Of a stretch of DNA of 6,815 bases, positions 4,949-6,815 are shown one piece after another (position 1 is the stretch's first letter; each line of letters begins with the position of its first letter). The position numbers and the translations under genes are program-made. This DNA is from Bacteroidales bacterium UBA1722 (lineage in GTDB: Bacteria; Bacteroidota; Bacteroidia; Bacteroidales; UBA932), in the NCBI GenBank assembly GCA_002317435.1, contig DCIQ01000147.1:2730-9544 (forward strand). The letters run 5' to 3'. A model generated the notes under the pieces. It did no database searches. It was not told the origin of the DNA and saw only the letters and a program-made list of their open reading frames with translations.

Positions 4949-6475
4949 ATGGCGAAGACTAACAAGCAAAAACAGACGGCACCGGACCTGAACGCTATCA
5001 GTCTGGATGCGGGCAAGGTTCCTCCCCAGGCTCCGGATGTGGAGGAGGCGGTGCTCGGTGCACTGCTTCTGGACCCTGACGTGGCTCCGGACGTACTCGA
5101 TTCTCTGGTTCCGGAATGTTTCTACAAGGAGACCAACAGGATGATTTTCGAGGCCATCAAATCCTTGGCGACGCAGCATAATCCCACGGACTGTGTGTCC
5201 GTTACGAATGAGTTGAACAGCAGGGGTGTTCTGGAGGAAGTGGGCGGTCTGTTCTATCTCAGCCAGCTGGCCAACAAGATAGGAGCGGCGTCACACGTGG
5301 ATTATCACGTGAAGGTCCTGCTTCAGAAATATATCCAGAGGGAGCTTATCAAGATAAGTTACGGGATTCAGAAAGAGGCTTTCGATGATACCATTCCGGT
5401 GGATGATCTGCTGGACAATTCTCAGGAACAGATTTTCTCCCTCGCCGAGAAAAACGTCAAGCGTGAGACCCTTCCCATCAGGGAGGTGGTCGCAGCCGCC
5501 ATTCAGGAGATAGAGAATAACCAGACCAGGACGGACGGTCTCAGCGGGGTTCCTTCGGGATATACCGGCATAGACCGCGTGACTCTGGGCTGGCAGCCTT
5601 CGGACCTTATCATAATCGCCGCCCGTCCCGCCATGGGCAAGACCGCCTTCGTCCTGACGATGGCCCGGAACATGGCTGTGGAACACCACGTGCCCGTGGC
5701 GGTGTTCTCATTGGAAATGTCCTCCATCCAGCTGGCCAAGAGACTTCTGGTTTCGGAGACAGGTCTCACTTCCGAGCAGATAAGGGGAGGCAAGAAGCTT
5801 CAGGACCATGAGCTGATACAGCTGAACGAGAGAATCAAGGACCTGAGCAAGTCTCCGCTGTACATAGACGACACCCCCGGTCTGTCCATCTATGAGTTCC
5901 GTTCGAAAGCCCGAAAGCAGGTGCGTCAGAATGGTGTGAAGATGATAATAATAGACTACCTCCAGCTGATGACCGGTCCCGTGGAACTCAGGGGTATGCG
6001 TGAGCAGGAGGTTTCGAACATATCGAGATCCCTGAAGGGTATCGCCAAGGAGTTGAACATCCCCATAATCGCCCTCTCCCAGCTGAGCCGTGCCGTAGAG
6101 ACCCGCGGCGGAAACAAGCGTCCCCAGTTGAGTGACCTCCGTGAGTCCGGAGCCATCGAGCAGGACGCCGATATAGTGATGTTCATTCATCGTCCCGACT
6201 ATTATGGAATGACCGATGACGATGTTTCCAAGAAGGGACTGGCCGAAATAATAATCGCCAAGCACAGAAACGGTTCGACACAGGACGTGAATATGAAATT
6301 CATCGCCTCCGAAGCCAGGTTCGTGGATTCCGATGAGGTGGGGTTCGGAGAGATAAGTTTCGCCGACGAAGGGGGGATGGTGACTCGGAGAGGTTCCAGG
6401 ATGAACGGTCTCTCGGACTCGGATATCTCCGGCGAGTTCGACGGTTCTCCTGAATTTTCAGACAATCCGTTCTGA
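4949..6475 (+). CDS. dnaB: Replicative DNA helicase DnaB
   Basis: A 508-residue RecA-fold hexameric helicase that unwinds DNA ahead of the replication fork and binds primase through its N-terminal domain. Residues about 25-125 are the helical N-terminal domain (PPQAPDVEEAVLGALLLDP and onward), about 126-190 the linker, and about 195-465 the motor domain. Walker A is ARPAMGKTA (225-233, K231/T232), the catalytic glutamate is E256 in FSLEMSS, Walker B is IIIDYLQLM (333-341, D336), the sensor-type glutamine is Q378 in SQLSRAVE, and the basic KHRNG (438-442) holds the arginine-finger region. No intein interrupts it, although DnaB is a common intein host. A short low-complexity tail (about 466-508) is rich in Gly, Ser and acidic residues and ends in SDNPF, resembling the tail of single-strand-binding proteins. 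The gene is preceded by a structured leader and followed after 5 nt by the next gene, so the two are probably co-transcribed. Confidence 0.98.
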   Translation: MAKTNKQKQTAPDLNAISLDAGKVPPQAPDVEEAVLGALLLDPDVAPDVLDSLVPECFYKETNRMIFEAIKSLATQHNPTDCVSVTNELNSRGVLEEVGGLFYLSQLANKIGAASHVDYHVKVLLQKYIQRELIKISYGIQKEAFDDTIPVDDLLDNSQEQIFSLAEKNVKRETLPIREVVAAAIQEIENNQTRTDGLSGVPSGYTGIDRVTLGWQPSDLIIIAARPAMGKTAFVLTMARNMAVEHHVPVAVFSLEMSSIQLAKRLLVSETGLTSEQIRGGKKLQDHELIQLNERIKDLSKSPLYIDDTPGLSIYEFRSKARKQVRQNGVKMIIIDYLQLMTGPVELRGMREQEVSNISRSLKGIAKELNIPIIALSQLSRAVETRGGNKRPQLSDLRESGAIEQDADIVMFIHRPDYYGMTDDDVSKKGLAEIIIAKHRNGSTQDVNMKFIASEARFVDSDEVGFGEISFADEGGMVTRRGSRMNGLSDSDISGEFDGSPEFSDNPF

Positions 6476-6480
6476 CAGAT

Positions 6481-6815
6481 ATGAAATACGTTTTCCGTCT
6501 TTCCCTGTCGCTGATGCTGGCACCGGTGTTCTGTATGGCCCAGTCCATTTCGGACTGCACTCCTGCCAGGATGGTGCCCGATTCCCTCAGGGCCTTCGAT
6601 CCGGGGGAGACGGTGAAATATGTGATTCAATACAGGTGTCTCGGTATCCGTTCTGACGTGGGGAATGCCAGAATGGTTCTCTCCGAGGCGGAGCCGGTGG
6701 ACGGCAGGGGAGTGTTCCATGCAGTGGCCTCCGGAGAGACGGTGAAGTTTTTCGATGCATTCTTCAAGGTCCGTGACACGTATCAGGCGAAGTTCTTCGC
6801 CGATAACGGAAGGTC
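6481..6815 (+). CDS. Secreted DUF3108-domain protein, 5' part only
   Basis: The reading frame runs from ATG at 6481 to the window edge without a stop, giving about 111 residues. It begins with a signal peptide (MKYVFRLSLSLMLAPVFCMA, probable cut before Q21), so the protein is exported. No lipobox fits: the Cys at 18 follows PVF. The mature part reads FDPGETVKYVIQYRCLGI (39-56), then a segment about strand-like repeats of Val and Leu, then VKFFDAFFKVRDTYQAKFF. That pattern matches the start of DUF3108 proteins, which are usually near 250-280 residues in Bacteroidota, have a beta-rich fold and no established function. It starts 5 nt after the dnaB stop with no clear Shine-Dalgarno site, so it is likely to be transcribed with dnaB. 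Codon use looks like that of dnaB. Confidence 0.85.
   Translation, partial: MKYVFRLSLSLMLAPVFCMAQSISDCTPARMVPDSLRAFDPGETVKYVIQYRCLGIRSDVGNARMVLSEAEPVDGRGVFHAVASGETVKFFDAFFKVRDTYQAKFFADNGR

Noticed and set aside
4949..6475. Intein or frameshift in dnaB
   Set aside because: The motor-domain motifs are continuous and in order, and the total length of 508 residues leaves no room for an intein.

Overview
The window looks like chromosomal DNA from a member of the Bacteroidales (phylum Bacteroidota). Three things point there: the gene families (paired membrane-anchored M23 peptidases followed by a small MerR-like protein, a Nif3-like protein, a CGGC/CEYCG zinc-ribbon coiled-coil protein and a DUF3108 protein), the general lack of strong Shine-Dalgarno sites, and two TAnnTTTG boxes, the Bacteroidota-type -7 promoter element, placed where promoters are expected. 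The genus cannot be fixed from the sequence. The moderately GC-rich codon use of the main block would suit an uncultured Bacteroidales lineage as well as a named one.

Layout: (1) 17-607, a small secreted beta-barrel-like outer-membrane protein in visibly AT-richer DNA. (2) 608-919, a gene-poor gap with a cluster of five TTGACCCC-type repeats, three direct copies exactly 24 bp apart facing two inverted copies, which looks like the remains of transposon ends (IS21-like is my best guess). It is followed by a probable promoter at 887-894. (3) 920-3960, a tight same-strand cluster: two tandem M23 (LytM-type) peptidases overlapping by ATGA, a MerR-type helix-turn-helix protein 31 nt later, and a Nif3-like metal protein again overlapping by ATGA. 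(4) 3972-4811, a coiled-coil C4 zinc-ribbon protein with its own probable promoter box inside the end of the Nif3-like gene. (5) 4812-4948, a spacer with a long imperfect inverted repeat. (6) 4949-6475, the replicative helicase DnaB. (7) 6481 to the window end, the start of a secreted DUF3108 protein.

The M23 pair should act on peptidoglycan in the periplasm while anchored in the inner membrane. The MerR-like, Nif3-like and zinc-ribbon proteins are conserved but poorly characterised companions, and DnaB is core replication machinery. Most of the window is therefore ordinary housekeeping DNA. The parts most worth a second look are the repeat cluster at the composition break, the promoter box overlapping a conserved coding motif, the SSB-like acidic Asn-Pro-Phe tail of DnaB, the short Nif3 form and the hairpin upstream of dnaB. 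I see no convincing undescribed multi-gene system.
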